Of a stretch of DNA of 64,000 bases, positions 35,072-46,800 are shown piece by piece. The stretch is from positions 714,999-778,998 of the forward strand of contig NW_022985554.1 of NCBI RefSeq assembly GCF_010093815.1, given 5' to 3'. The notes under the pieces were generated by a model. The model made no database searches. It had not been told where the DNA came from and was given only the letters and a program-made list of their open reading frames with translations. The position numbers and the translations under genes are program-made. This DNA is from Pseudovirgaria hyperparasitica (taxonomy: Eukaryota > Ascomycota > Dothideomycetes > Acrospermales > Acrospermaceae). The number at the start of each line of letters is the position of its first letter. Positions within the stretch are counted from its first letter, which is position 1.

Positions 35072-38000
35072 GCTGCGGTCTTAATGTATGTGCTGTATCA
35101 TTACAAAGTAGTTATGGCTTATTTATGAATATGATACGATCTTTGCATTAGGGTTCCTTCGTATACTATACTGTTATACTATAGCCATGGCTATGTTATT
35201 ATAGATAGCCTGTTCACCCAATGTAGTATAGTAGGAAGGGGGAAGTGGACCAGAAACAGACAAACCGAAACCAAGCAGAGATACGAACACATCCACAAGA
35301 CAACACGATTACTGATGTATCCGAACCGCACTTCCTTCTTCAGAGCAGTGCTGCCGGCCAATATACAAGGGCTGAGTGGACTGCTAGGTTCTGGGTTCTA
35401 GGTTCCTATCTCAATATCAATATCATAACATACCCTGAACTATAGGTCCTGCCAAGTTCTACATACCTGTCTTCTTCTATGTACCTACTACCCACACGAC
35501 AACGACGACGATCGCGGGCGCCGACACAGACACAGCCCGCTGCAAGTATCGTGATACATTACATAAATCGTGTCATGCTCTAGCATATATGCTAAAGAGC
35601 CAGGGCCCCTTAGTATCGTTTTGATATCGTGCTGATATCGATCTGCTACGACTATACCAACCACCGTAGTATTCTCGCCGCGGAAACGCGTGATGAAACC
35701 CACAAATTATGAACTCGATTCGTATAGTGCAGAAACACTGGGGCCGAGGACAGAGTATGCGATATGCTGTGCGCGCTACGAGTCAGAGACATACCGTTGC
35801 GCGTTGCTTTTCTGCTTCTTCGCTGCGCGGTGGACTGCTGTGTCTATGACAATCGACGATCTCTATCTGAAATTTGAGCTATGCGGTCAGCTCAAGTCGG
35901 CTCGAGATGTAGGCTGTTAAGTTGTGTGCTGGGGGGCATGTAGGAGGTATATGCCGGCTAATAAAAGCGTTTACGTATGCGAGACGCGAGATACAGAACT
36001 GTTGAGAAGGTGTTCTGCGAGGAATGAGTGCGTCGACAGGGATGGTAGGGATGCTGATTATGTGGGCATGTGTATGCGTGATTGTGTGAATATACGTGTA
36101 TGTGCGACTCGGGGTCGTAGCAGAGATGTGGGGAAAGCAGTCGACGCAGAGATCTCATAGCGGGCGGCATGATCTGAATCAGATCTGACCAGATCAGATC
36201 GGCAGCGACAGATGCTAATTTGGCTGCAACGATGGGTGGATGTGCGGATCGCACAGCAGGTGTTCGGGTACGCTCCATGTGCTGCGCCCCCCTCCCTCCA
36301 CGATCTCAGGACCCTGCATCTGTAACGACCGCATCGAATGTGCACATGTGTGGTTGGGTTTAGCACGTATAGTACCAGGTTCTTTGTCTGTGGTTTTGTG
36401 AGGTGGCGCATGTGTGGTTCCATGGCTGCCTGTGATGATGGATGGAGCCAACGCGAGGTGCGGAGATGCTAGGATACTGCTGGATTGAGAAAGGCTTTCT
36501 ATCAAAGAGCCAGGGGTCCTAAGGGGGTAATGCTGGGCTGGGAGTCAATAGTGCAGGACGTGACGATTGTGTATCGTCGTAATCAAACCTAGGTCTTTGA
36601 TACACAGAAATATGAGGTGTTTCATCGAGACCTTGCGTATGGGAGCCCGAGCGGATGGCCATCGCAACTGAAGTGTCGAGAGGTCTACGTAAAGGGAGCA
36701 TTGGCATTATGGATTTACAGTTGAGTTTTCCTGCTTGCAAATGATATATACATATACCGTGCTGAACTGGGTGCGAAGATGTGAGAGAAATACGTGGATC
36801 AGCAGCGGGTGCTGACATCCTTTGTGTGGATGCCTAGCAGGAGTTCAATGAAAGAGCCCTGGTGCTATAAAAGCACATTGTACGACATTATTGAAGACCA
36901 TCCCAAACGAATGGTTCGCGGCATTTGATCCAATTGGTAGAGCACGAGAGCCATGTGGTAAGTTGAGCAAGGCCCGTATTCATACAACTCATCTGGTGCA
37001 CATAAACCAGATGCATCGGTTCCGAATCCTCGGGAGCCTGTACCAAGGATAAAAAAAACCAGAGACCCGGGCTGTGGTACAGAGGGACTCTGTTTCTGGA
37101 ATAAGAGACGTACACAGTGTGGTGATCGGCGTCGAGTTGTGTACATAGACCGTCGTGGATCGGACAAAGCTACGTGTGTAAACTGGCTACACGATCTATA
37201 TTTGGCAATAATAGATCGGCTACAAGTCTTACAGATTACCGCCCTGGATCCAATTTGAGCGGCAGAAAGCGTCGACGCCGAATGCGTGTTCGAAGACTTA
37301 TAGAACGTGAGAAAGTGAGCCGAAAGCAGTGTCCAGATCCCATCCGGGGGCATATGCAGTAATCGATGGAAATGGACATTCGATGTAGTGAAGCTATATC
37401 TGACGCGGGGTACGGATGGAATTCACAAAAGTGCTCTGACAACGTTTCGCTGATGAGCAGCTGCCCCAGTAGGTGTGGATTGCTTGTCTTAGAAGAGAAT
37501 TCAGAATCCAAGTACTTGCGTGTTCTTGTGCCACAACGCCAGCTGTGCTGGTTGGGTTTTAGGGACAGAATGATGCGGACTTGTAGCCGTGACAAATAGG
37601 ATTTATCCCACGCTACAATATGGAGTTCATTAACAAATGGGCTACGTCTGATGTTTAGTAACACGACCATGAATACAATTTGGTCTTGGGTGTCGACCGC
37701 TCCACGTATCTGGCGAGCTGCCTAACTCCTAGGATTGACTCAGTATTCTAATCCATGTAGCCGACTAATGTGGCTGCTGAGTATTGACTGACAAGGCAGA
37801 TTGTCGCATAGGCGTTCTCATTGAAACACCCGATATCTGTCTGAGGGAAAGCGTACTGGCTTGGTATTATCCCTGACCCATATTCATGGATAGACCCTTT
37901 CGAGAACTGATATTGGAAATGGTTGCAGGTGGACGCCACTGGAAGAGCGCAATTTTGTCCAAGGTAGAGCATCAGGCTTGCAATTTGTTATTACTTCTTC

Positions 38001-38734
38001 GGATCAAGATGCTCCTGCCGAGACTTGAACACATATAAGAAAGAAGAAATCCACATTGCTGGTAGAGGGCCGCCAGTGTGAAAAAAATTTACTTCCGCTC
38101 CTTCTTATCACTACTTCTTGCTGGAAGAATCAGATTATTTTGTATCCGTGCCGTCCACAATCTCAATCGTTCTTACGCCATACTTTCGATTAACATTGTT
38201 CTGTACGATCGATACGACGTAAGAATAGCCTTCTGCACCTTTCCGTGCCAAAGTTGTACATAAGTCATGCTGATCGATGCACAGATTTAATTTTGCCGTA
38301 CAGTTTCAAGGGTGCTACTGCCTCTCAAACATCCGACAGAAGGTTTCCTGCGGTGGTCCAGTCCAGGATCAAGCGTTCAGCGTGCGTTTGCGGCAGCGAG
38401 GTAAGCTGATAAGATCCCATTGCATGTCGAGTCTGTTTCGACCCCTGGCATCTCATGGATCTAAGAACGACTCGTTCTGAGCGCCTGGTACTGTACGCGT
38501 CCTGTGTCACGTTGGGTCGTTGGTCCGCGCATACCTGCAGGTAGCTGAATTAAGCAACCTGAGCGTATTTAGGATGAGCGACAAATGCATCACAACGTAT
38601 GATACGTTTACACCTTTGATCGCGAAGATGCACAAATCGTCGGAGCCGCGCAGGACTATTATCACCAAGGCTATCCTCGTTAGATAGTATGTCGCGAAAG
38701 CCAGCCTGAAAACGACGTGCTTTCGAGGATTTTG

Positions 38735-39019
38735 TCATTGACCACGGTAATGCTCCAGCCCAGATAGTAACCCCTGGACGGATGCTCGTTCGAAAATTAT
38801 GAGTCGCTCTCCATTCTTGCGCATGCCCAACAAGCGAACATTGCTAGAAAGACCATACAGATGACAATCGACAGTACGCGAAGGATCGGAACGAGAGGAC
38901 TTCCTGCATATGATGATGACATCGGTATCCCAGTCGAACTGGAGGGCTCGAGTGCCCGGGGTAATTATCTCTGAAGATGGATTCCTCGCTCGCGAATCTG
39001 GAGTCCCTCGGATTTCCAT
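38735..39019 (-). CDS. Possible short protein, divergent from the velvet-like gene
   Basis: An open frame of 94 codons starts with ATG at 39019 and has a balanced composition, with a segment (LQFDWDTDVIIICRKSS, residues 27-43) that could form a beta strand and a later LLGMRKNGERLIIFERASV stretch. I recognise no family. It lies 126 bases from, and opposite to, the velvet-domain gene. A second open frame (38738-38550, 62 codons, rich in Arg) continues downstream in another frame, and I could not find an intron joining the two. It may be a small gene, a remnant or chance. Confidence 0.25.
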   Translation of the reverse strand: MEIRGTPDSRARNPSSEIITPGTRALQFDWDTDVIIICRKSSRSDPSRTVDCHLYGLSSNVRLLGMRKNGERLIIFERASVQGLLSGLEHYRGQ

Positions 39020-39145
39020 GCGCCTTTTAAGTCGTATTGTATCCAGTCGTGGTTTCTATCTCCTGTCGCTGATACCTGTCTTTCATATTACCTACAGTCT
39101 CGTTGAGAACACATACTAAGGATGATCAACAGTTGAGTGCGTTGT

Positions 39146-39916
39146 ATGCCACGAATAAGAACCGTAAGGATAGCCCTCAAGATCATAAACAGACAAAAGA
39201 ACGACAATTCCAAGCATTATCGACCCTCATCGACCGAGCGTGACAGAGTTATTCGACGCTCTGCTCGTATTGCTGCTCGACGCGAGCTCGACAAGAAGAC
39301 GGCGATGACGGACATTGTTCGACACAGCTCGCATCTATACGCAGATTTGGTTGGTGAGAGAACAATGCACGGATCAAGGCACGGAAGAACAAATCATGGC
39401 CGTCAGACCGTCGGACACCATCATGATGCTAGTCGTCGAGGACCAAAAAGTCCCGGCGAAGCGATTGGATATGAGATGGATGTAATAGTCCAGCCTCCTG
39501 CGAGAGCTCGCGTTGGAGCTCTACTTCAACCTGCAGTGACAGTGCGCCTTCGCCCTACCCCAAACAGAGGCATAGAAGCCGCCGACATTACTGAGGCAAG
39601 CCAGCTTCTCGTTATGGTCTCGTTGATGAAGGACGAGTATCCGGTCTCATCTGAGCGTTTGCAGCATCTGTTCTTCGGACGGAGAGTTGACTCAATCCGA
39701 CCATTCAGCGGCGGTGACGAGAGTGCACAGAACAGAGACTACGGCTTGGGATACGCCTCGTTCTCTGATCTCATCATCAACGAGGAGGGAACGTACCGCC
39801 TTCGACTCACGCTCATCAAGATGCATGGGGGCCTAGGGCAACCTGGGATGAGTAATGGAGGAACTGCGGTCGGCATGGTCGATAGCAACACTATAAAGGT
39901 CAGGGCTTCACCTTGA
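39146..39916 (+). CDS. Short velvet-domain protein
   Basis: 256 codons in one exon, taking the first ATG. Residues 1-105 are basic and disordered (many Arg, His, Ser). A velvet domain covers about 110-256: YEMDVIVQPPARARVG matches the RQQPxxAR opening, and DYGLGYASFSDLIINEEGTY followed by RLRLTLIKM matches the F.DLSV..EG.YRL core; AVGMVDSNTIKV is the usual final strand. Velvet factors (VeA, VelB, VosA, VelC) are fungal transcription regulators joining development and secondary metabolism through an NF-kappaB-like fold. Here the domain lacks the xxPPPxxxL block in its normal form and ends about 25 residues early, without the FPGM.EST.L segment. A weak LYPGQ-like sequence follows the stop in another frame, but any joining intron would be only about 30 nt, too short. 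It stands alone in a gene-poor stretch. Confidence 0.7.
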   Translation: MPRIRTVRIALKIINRQKNDNSKHYRPSSTERDRVIRRSARIAARRELDKKTAMTDIVRHSSHLYADLVGERTMHGSRHGRTNHGRQTVGHHHDASRRGPKSPGEAIGYEMDVIVQPPARARVGALLQPAVTVRLRPTPNRGIEAADITEASQLLVMVSLMKDEYPVSSERLQHLFFGRRVDSIRPFSGGDESAQNRDYGLGYASFSDLIINEEGTYRLRLTLIKMHGGLGQPGMSNGGTAVGMVDSNTIKVRASP

Positions 39917-40305
39917 TAATTCGATTGAGGCGGCAAGTCTTCATCGCTTGTACCCCGGGCAGGCCATCTTTGTATGCACTGTTTTGCGATCATCATTGGG
40001 TCCAGCTAATTTCCGGGAGCTGAGCTGTATTGTAAGCTAGTTGCTATTTTTGACCAATACATTCCCCGTATTGTTCTGTGGTGTTGCGATAGTGTTCGTG
40101 TCCAAAGACCCTGTCTATCTGGCGCCATGTCATACAGTCAAGTGGCAAAATTTCGCTGCGCTCGTATCTGAATCATACCATAAAATGAAAGTTTGAAAAT
40201 ATTAGAATTATTATTATAGAGTGACGAGCCGACTTGATGAGGACAATGATGACCCGTCCGTCCAGCCGTAGTCACGGGGTATAGAGAGCGAGAAAATACG
40301 ACTTG
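39917..40305. other. Convergent 3' region, no gene seen
   Basis: The stretch between the velvet-like and lipocalin-like genes includes an AT-rich patch near 40180-40220. Nothing further is supported. Confidence 0.45.
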
Positions 40306-40920
40306 CTAAGCGACGACAGAGTTCGCCTTCGTCGTATCCGTATCTTTGACAACCTCGTGCTGCCTGGCATCGTCCATCTTGATCTCGAATATCTGTCCAC
40401 CAAGGCTCTTGATCGTTTCGTCCTCGATGCTTAGAAGAGCGGCCTTCATTGCCTCCACAGTCTCAGCCTTGAGGCCTTCGGGAGCTCTGCTGTAAAAGTC
40501 GACTCCAGCAGGGGTGAAGAGTGTCTTGTTGAAGAACGTGACGGCGTATTCATTCTCGGAACCATGCTCTTTGCCAAATGCCATAATCTCCCACTTTGAG
40601 CTCGCAATCATGAGGAGACCCTTGCCTCGCCATTTGTAGCTCCAACCACCGTCTTGTGCAACATCTACACCGTCAACATTCTTAATCTTTGCAGCAGTAA
40701 GACTTTGGTAGGAGACGTTATCGTTAATCTTGACCGGGCCATTGCCAGCTTGATGTGGCGTGTATGTGATGCGGATATTACGAGCCTTCTTCCACATGGG
40801 AAGTGTAGAATGCGTGACGTGCCATACTCCTTTCAGATCCTCGACAGATGGTGCAGTGAGACCCTCGGGCACCTTGGCTGAGGATGTGATGGGTGGGCGA
40901 AGAACGATTGAGGCAGCCAT
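40306..40920 (-). CDS. Lipocalin-like protein of unknown function
   Basis: A single exon of 204 codons, without signal peptide or membrane segment. The block DLKGVWHVTHSTLPMWKKAR at residues 29-48 looks like the GxW opening of a lipocalin/calycin barrel, and the next 100 residues alternate like beta strands (NIRITYTPH, WEIMAFG, EYAVTFFNKTLFTPAGVDFYSR). Small barrels of this kind bind hydrophobic ligands; no ligand can be named. The last 25 residues are charged and probably disordered. The start codon fits the first ATG after an upstream stop. The gene is divergent from the uncharacterised gene at 41.7 kb. Confidence 0.7.
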   Translation of the reverse strand: MAASIVLRPPITSSAKVPEGLTAPSVEDLKGVWHVTHSTLPMWKKARNIRITYTPHQAGNGPVKINDNVSYQSLTAAKIKNVDGVDVAQDGGWSYKWRGKGLLMIASSKWEIMAFGKEHGSENEYAVTFFNKTLFTPAGVDFYSRAPEGLKAETVEAMKAALLSIEDETIKSLGGQIFEIKMDDARQHEVVKDTDTTKANSVVA

Positions 40921-41736
40921 GATAGCTTGAGAGTGGCTCTGCCGTCGGTGAGTATATGGAAGCGGCGGGATCGTGAGAATGGCGGTTCTTTGGTTGTTAG
41001 AGTAGTGTGAGCGATGATATTACGAGAGGAGGGCAATTGGAGTATGTATGCACCTACCTAAGCTCTACCTTTCATTAAGATGAAAGATGAGTGTCGCGCT
41101 AGCCGTAGCTTTGGAAAGTGCACCGGGAGTTAAGACTTCCGAGTTGGGGAAGAGAAGGCATCATGAGCCTTGGAATAGACCATCAAGTGGCGGCGCACAG
41201 ATGTGCGACATTCCGAGTAGTCAAAGTTGACTAGAGTATCATCGTGGTGATGGGATCGTACATCATCATCTTTCAGCGCTCTTGGGCTTTGATGATACGA
41301 ACTTGAAACGGATCGACGCAACGGGCGAAGGCGCAGTCTTGGCGCCGGGATATCAGTCGAACAGTTGTAGGTCCCATTCTTCCACCGTTTGGTAAACGTT
41401 ATTTTGACCCACTGTCGATTGACCTTACACTGATCAACATACTTCGGGAACAGCATATTTGAGACTTACGAGCATCAAGTGCTACATTCTGGCAATCCAG
41501 AACTTGTGTAGCCTTTACGAAAGCCTAGATGGCAATTGATCAACATAAAACTTTCGTACATAGCATAGCAACTTGCGCTAACTATGCAATATGCCAAATT
41601 CCAGCCCCCAAAGTGGGCCTTCTCATCGCTACGTCAATTATCTCCGACCTAGGCTAACGAGAAAGGATGCCTCATGTGAAGCCATGGTCGTTGTTTAGCG
41701 GGTTCCAATTGCTATTTGGTGTCAACTTGGACACGA
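40921..41736. other. Divergent intergenic region
   Basis: No gene is supported. A 108-codon minus-strand frame at 41130-41456 is rich in Arg, Ser and His, has no recognisable feature and is probably chance. Confidence 0.45.
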
Positions 41737-43128
41737 ATGTCAAATAGACATATTCTAGGCACAACACACAACATATACACCACTTTGAAGAGGTTGGACA
41801 CAGCGGTGCCTTCCGAGCAAAGCCGATACACACCTGTGCCAACTCCAATGGCAGACGAGGAGATCACTATGGCCGATGCCATCGCTCTGTACCGCTCGAA
41901 ATCCCCCACCGACGAGATTAGTGAGCTTTTTATAGTCCTCGCAACGCTGGGAATGTATATGGTTCCACTTGGTGTGATCAATCTCCACGACCTAGATAGC
42001 GCCCGAACTGCTGTCCGACAAGCCATCTCCGTGACCTCGCCGACCTTTGCAACCCGCTACGATGCTCTCGACGAGCAGTTGAAAGGCGTCATAACATGCG
42101 CTCTCGTCCTTTGCGCTGAGTGCTACCCTATGAAGATATATCACGGCTTCGGTGTCGGCGTATACAACGACTGGCTATGGGCCGCGAAATGCTGGGAGAG
42201 CGGGACATGTACAGAACTCGACAGGATAATCGCAGCTGTCAAGGACGAGCGCAAGGATTTTTGGCTGCTACGAAAGGTACCTACAGGCATGAGCCGGATC
42301 CAGCCTATCCGTGAGAAGATACCATTGAAGCAGAGGAAAGACATGGTGAAGGCCCGCGAGGATATGGCGAAGAGGCTGGAAAAGAAAGGCTTCCCGCAGC
42401 CGCACGATAAGAGCTTTAAGATCAATGCGTGGTGGATCCCATTTGCTACGTGGGACTCAGCGTTCCTGCTTTACAACGAGGGTCACAGCTTCGAGCGCTC
42501 GGTACGATGGCAGACAGATCCTGGACGTCTTTTATACGCTTTCATTGTCGATCGCGAGCTTAATCTACGGGATGGCGAGCTGATGCTGGTCCCCGCGGGA
42601 CCTGGAGAATGCCTCGTTCGCTGGCTCGAGGGCTTGCAAGGCATGGGAATCAAGATTGTACCAGAAGTAGATCTGAATATCAAGGGGCTAGGATTGAGCT
42701 CGTCGACTAGAGACACATTACACTTTCACGGTCGTCAAGACGCATACGTCATTCGAGATCATCACTCCGCCCCCAGACGACCAAGCGCTCCACACCTCCC
42801 GACAACGCATTATGTAGCGAAGACCATATCCAGTCCATCTCACATGGTAGAGATGCCCGGCGACACAACACATCAAGACTCGGCTCTGTGTGTCAGCACT
42901 GTGCGGCCTCCTCCGTACACCACGTCCTCATCATCACGGCCTAGGCCCGAAGCCAGCCCGGTAATCCTGCAACCAGATTCGTTTAAAGCCGATGATAGAA
43001 CAATCGCGTCGCTCCAGACCCAGCCACTCTCGCCTTCTCAGACGAGTTTCAAGACGACGAGTACGAAGTTCACGGAGGGTCGAAGTACAAGCTTTCTCAG
43101 AGGGCTAATGCCGGGTGGGAAGACATGA
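41737..43128 (+). CDS. Uncharacterised fungal protein
   Basis: 463 codons in one exon from the first ATG; a later start at MADEEITMADA is also possible. I do not recognise the family. Residues about 35-330 look globular: helical segments (EISELFIVLATLGMYMV), a YHGFGVGVYNDWLWAAKCWE block, a charged helix (KQRKDMVKAREDMAKRLEKK) and a compact tail (LMLVPAGPGECLVRWLEG, IKIVPEVDLNIKGLGL). Residues about 335-463 are rich in Ser, Pro and Thr and look disordered. There is no signal peptide and no confident membrane span. The composition and long open frame support a real gene. Confidence 0.75.
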   Translation: MSNRHILGTTHNIYTTLKRLDTAVPSEQSRYTPVPTPMADEEITMADAIALYRSKSPTDEISELFIVLATLGMYMVPLGVINLHDLDSARTAVRQAISVTSPTFATRYDALDEQLKGVITCALVLCAECYPMKIYHGFGVGVYNDWLWAAKCWESGTCTELDRIIAAVKDERKDFWLLRKVPTGMSRIQPIREKIPLKQRKDMVKAREDMAKRLEKKGFPQPHDKSFKINAWWIPFATWDSAFLLYNEGHSFERSVRWQTDPGRLLYAFIVDRELNLRDGELMLVPAGPGECLVRWLEGLQGMGIKIVPEVDLNIKGLGLSSSTRDTLHFHGRQDAYVIRDHHSAPRRPSAPHLPTTHYVAKTISSPSHMVEMPGDTTHQDSALCVSTVRPPPYTTSSSSRPRPEASPVILQPDSFKADDRTIASLQTQPLSPSQTSFKTTSTKFTEGRSTSFLRGLMPGGKT

Positions 43129-43886
43129 TGGAAACCTGTCGATATCCTTGTCAAGTGATTTCGCTATAGTTGCTTTGTGCTCTTCGACTTCTGTGCACCA
43201 CTTCGCACTAGAGAGTGACGATTGCGGTTCTTCAGACTGCTCTATGCGTTCACAACGGCTTGTCTATATTTGCTGTCATCGACAGTAGTGCAGTCTTTCG
43301 CAACGTACCTAACGTGATCTCGAGTGGCACCTTGTCATGCTGCTCCTTTGAACCTATTCACATGAACCGCGGAACCTGTGTCGCGCCGCAATCGCGAATA
43401 ACTCCCGGACGCAACAATCTGTATAGTGTAGCGTGAGAGAAGATATATGCCGTGGCATGTCCTGTACTGTTGGGAAGGGTAGGAAAAAAAGCCGGACAGA
43501 CGTGCACTTGGTCGTCGTCGGCCCGGCCAAAGACGTCCCTTTTCGCGTAGCCTTCGGAGAGTTCTCGTGTTTCTCCATTCCCTGTAGCTGCATAAAATCT
43601 GTGTACGATCGAGTAACTTTGTCATTCATGGCGTATGCTGAACGGTACTGTGCGTGTGTCTCTGGGGAAGGAGGCTTTTAGAGTTCTAGAGAAACTGATT
43701 TGGAAGCAATGTTATATAAACATCTGAGTGTAAATTATGTTCCTAGCATGGTGTCAGTCATCTGTCTGCACTGATTCGATCAGACTATACTCACGCCAGG
43801 CATCCCATGCACATCGCACTTCCTCAGTACATCTCACAGCAACACCCACATATTGTCCGCCTCATTTACGAAAGGGCATTATAATC
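43129..43886. other. Convergent 3' region, no gene seen
   Basis: Short open frames on both strands overlap each other and show no constraint. Nothing is supported in this stretch. Confidence 0.5.
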
Positions 43887-46800
43887 TCAGCCTCGCCGCA
43901 GCTCGTATTGCGACAGAATAAACAGTGGAATCGGCTTCGTTGCAGCATCATCGTCTTCGCGCAGCTCCCAGTGGTACAGCGGCTCGTCACCCATGGCGCG
44001 CACAACTGAGCGCGTTGCGTCTTGTAGCATCTTGACGATGCCGCCCTCGTAGTCTACGAGCAGCCGTGTGCTGGCGAACGTCTCGATGACCTTCAGGCGC
44101 CCGGATTCCAGCCCGAATCTGTCGCCTTTGTGCAGTTGGCTGATGCGCCATGGACGCTTGCTGTGTGGGTTCTTGGCTTGAATGTCAGTTTGTGGTCATT
44201 GAGCACAGGGGTTAGAGGGATGGGTGAGTAGACGGATATATACGGACCTTTTCGACGTTGATCTTCCGCAGCTCTAGGCCTGAGGGCTTTGGCGCACGGG
44301 GGTTGATGACGAGAGAGGTTTCGAGCAGCGGATAGCCCAGGTCGGGGGAGTAAGGGTGCAGCGTAGTCTGGCAGGTTGCACCGGCCTTATAGTCGGACTG
44401 CAGACAGCGACCGCTCATGACGACAAAGGCACAGGTGTCTTTGGAGTCGGCCAGGAAGCTGGTCCAGCTGTGCGGGTTGTTCTTGAGCTTGACGCGATAC
44501 CGCGTGTCGTCATGCGGCATCCACAGTGCACGCAGTGTGCCGTCCTGCTCGAAGCTCGAGTACCGCAGTCCGTCGAGACACCAGGAGACTAACTGCTCAA
44601 GATCACGGCGCCACTCACGGTGTCGTTTCCACAGGTGGCGGAAGGCGTACGGGTCGTCATCTTGGAGGGCTTCGTGGAAGGCCTTCTCGCAGGGGGAGGG
44701 CTCGGCGTTGGTCTTGCAGGCTTCGAGCCAGTTGCGCATAGTGGTGCAATTGAGAATGCTTTTGAGTCGGCGTCTCCGTGCATTTCGGCTGCAGAAGGAG
44801 ACTTCGACGCCCAGGAAGTGTTCGAGGATGGCGGGATTTCGATTCCCTTCTTTGTTGCGCCAGGCGTCGCAGATTGCGTCTTTTAATGTGACTCCAGCAC
44901 GTCGCTGTAATTTTGTTGGTCAACTGGCCATTATGTGGTGGTGTTAGTTGTTTAGGCAGGACTCACCTTGTATACTCGTGTCCCACCCAGTTGTACGCCT
45001 TGGAAGCCCATACCGAGCTGGACTGACTCTTCTGCGAGTTCAGAATATCCAGCTCGGGTTCCAATCTCTTCCAACAGGTGCTGAGATTTCAGCTGCCGAA
45101 TGACTTTTCTTGTCTTGTTCTGGCATTCTTCATTCTCTTTTAAACACGAGGTTCTAGTGTAGTTAGAGGCACTGTTTCCATGTTCCAGCCGTTCATTATA
45201 AGGCTAAAAAGTCTCACTCACCTTCGATCGACAACGGTAGGAGCTCCTATCAGTAATGTTTGTTCTGTATTATTACCTATCGGCTCGCTGGGGTATGTCT
45301 CCCCCAAGCGAAGCCAATGGCATAATATTTCATCGTTCAGCGGCGGATGCTTAAAGCTGCTCGACCATGCTACGATCGCACCAGGGCCAGCATTGTATCT
45401 GACAGTCGTAGACTCATTCATCACAGCCCATACTGGACCCCATATATCGGCGAGCTGATTGACAGATGCAGATAACCAGAGATCCTGCTTGTGATCTCGA
45501 CTTGATTGTGGCTGTATGACCCATACCTTCTGGTGCGCGAGAAACTCGCCAAGGCATCGCAAAGAGCGCCGTCGCAAGACCAAGCCCGCCTTACTCCGTG
45601 TAGCAAATGTCCAAGCAGTAGTAATCTTTGCGAAATCGAGGTCTTGCTGGATGTGGCGGGTATCGAATCGCTCGACGTGGGCGCCACTGTATGATACAAC
45701 GGCGAGATCGCATAGTATTGAAGCTGTTCGCCAGATGGTACATTCTGAGAAACTTTGCTGTTTCACGGGGCAGTCTTGCAGTAGAGCTCGAGCGGCCTGA
45801 GTGACTTGATTCAGCTGGCCTTGGATTTCGGGCGTCCATTGATCTGCACCCTTCTGCATAAAAGAGACAATGCGATCTAATGCGTGCTCCAAAGCCACAT
45901 GGAGAGATCGGATTGTCTCTACATGAATGGTAATAAGTCGCACCACATCATCCCTAGAGGGATCGAGGGTGAGGTAGTTAATTGACTCGTCACAGAATCC
46001 TACTCTTCGCATTTCTTCGACATTGGCTAGAACCCCTAACATAAGATTTCTGCATTCGAGAAGATGATAAGCCCAGTAAGCAAATACTGTCGGAGCATCC
46101 TTCTCGTTGTATCCCTTCGAAGAGAATGATCTGTCACTCTTGCAGAATTGTATAACCTGATCATCGTAATTGGGAAAGCACCATGTCAAAACGGCACTGG
46201 ACTGATCAGGGAATGCGACGTGGAGATTGAATACCCCGGTTGGGTATTCCTGCCTTTGGGTGCTTTTCATAAGATGAAGCCCTGATCTGCTGATTACGTT
46301 TGTTTCCAGGTTTTCAAGTTCTTGGTAATAGGCCCTAGAATTGATCAAAGGCTCATCGCGGTCCACATCTGGAGGAAGACCATGATCGCTAAAGACGGAG
46401 GATGAGAGATCTGTAGCCGATTCGTTTTCGTAGTCGGAATTCTCGGCCGCAGAATCGAAAATGGTGTCTCCGGACTCGGAAATGGTGGACTGTGTGCTTT
46501 CGACTTGAGATAGCGACGGCATCTGTGTGCGAGAAGTGATTGGAAAGGCAGGCTTTAGAGATACGTCGAAGAGATCTCGGAATGGCGACGTTACTATAGC
46601 TTGCCTTGGTTGGACACCAAGAGCTTGGGCATAGGTGAAGCGGTTTTGAGCTCCCAGGTATGTGTTTTGCGCCTTCAAAGGCTGAGCTGACCGGCCGAAT
46701 GACTTCAAGACTGGGTCGAAGTGCTTGCCCTGGAAAGAGCCTTCACGGCGTTTGCTGGGCTTGCCTTTTCTCCATGAGGGCTGTTCAAATGAGTCTGTAG

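Larger units (their letters stand above)
34098..38734. other. Gene-poor island with simple repeats
   Basis: About 4.6 kb in which no open frame shows domains, membrane segments or consistent codon use. It has two tandem-repeat arrays (34.7 and 35.0 kb), an AT-rich part from 34.6 to 35.5 kb, and a cluster of overlapping AGATC/GATCTGA words near 36171-36200. I looked for transposon ends, terminal repeats and tRNA genes and saw none that I would defend. Old, decayed sequence cannot be excluded by eye. Confidence 0.45.

Noticed and set aside
36865-37670. Minus-strand frames of 162 and 144 codons in the gene-poor island
   Set aside because: No family features and no splice partners that extend them.
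38001-38075. tRNA-like word (CCGAGACTTGAAC)
   Set aside because: The bases around it do not form a T-arm or an acceptor stem.
38550-38738. Arg-rich 62-codon frame, perhaps a second exon of the 94-codon ORF
   Set aside because: No intron with acceptable donor and acceptor joins the two in phase.
39917-40030. LYPGQ-like continuation of the velvet domain
   Set aside because: It needs an intron of about 30 nt, below the usual fungal minimum, and the following residues do not match the family.
41130-41456. 108-codon minus-strand frame
   Set aside because: Arg/Ser/His-rich, without domain or splice support.
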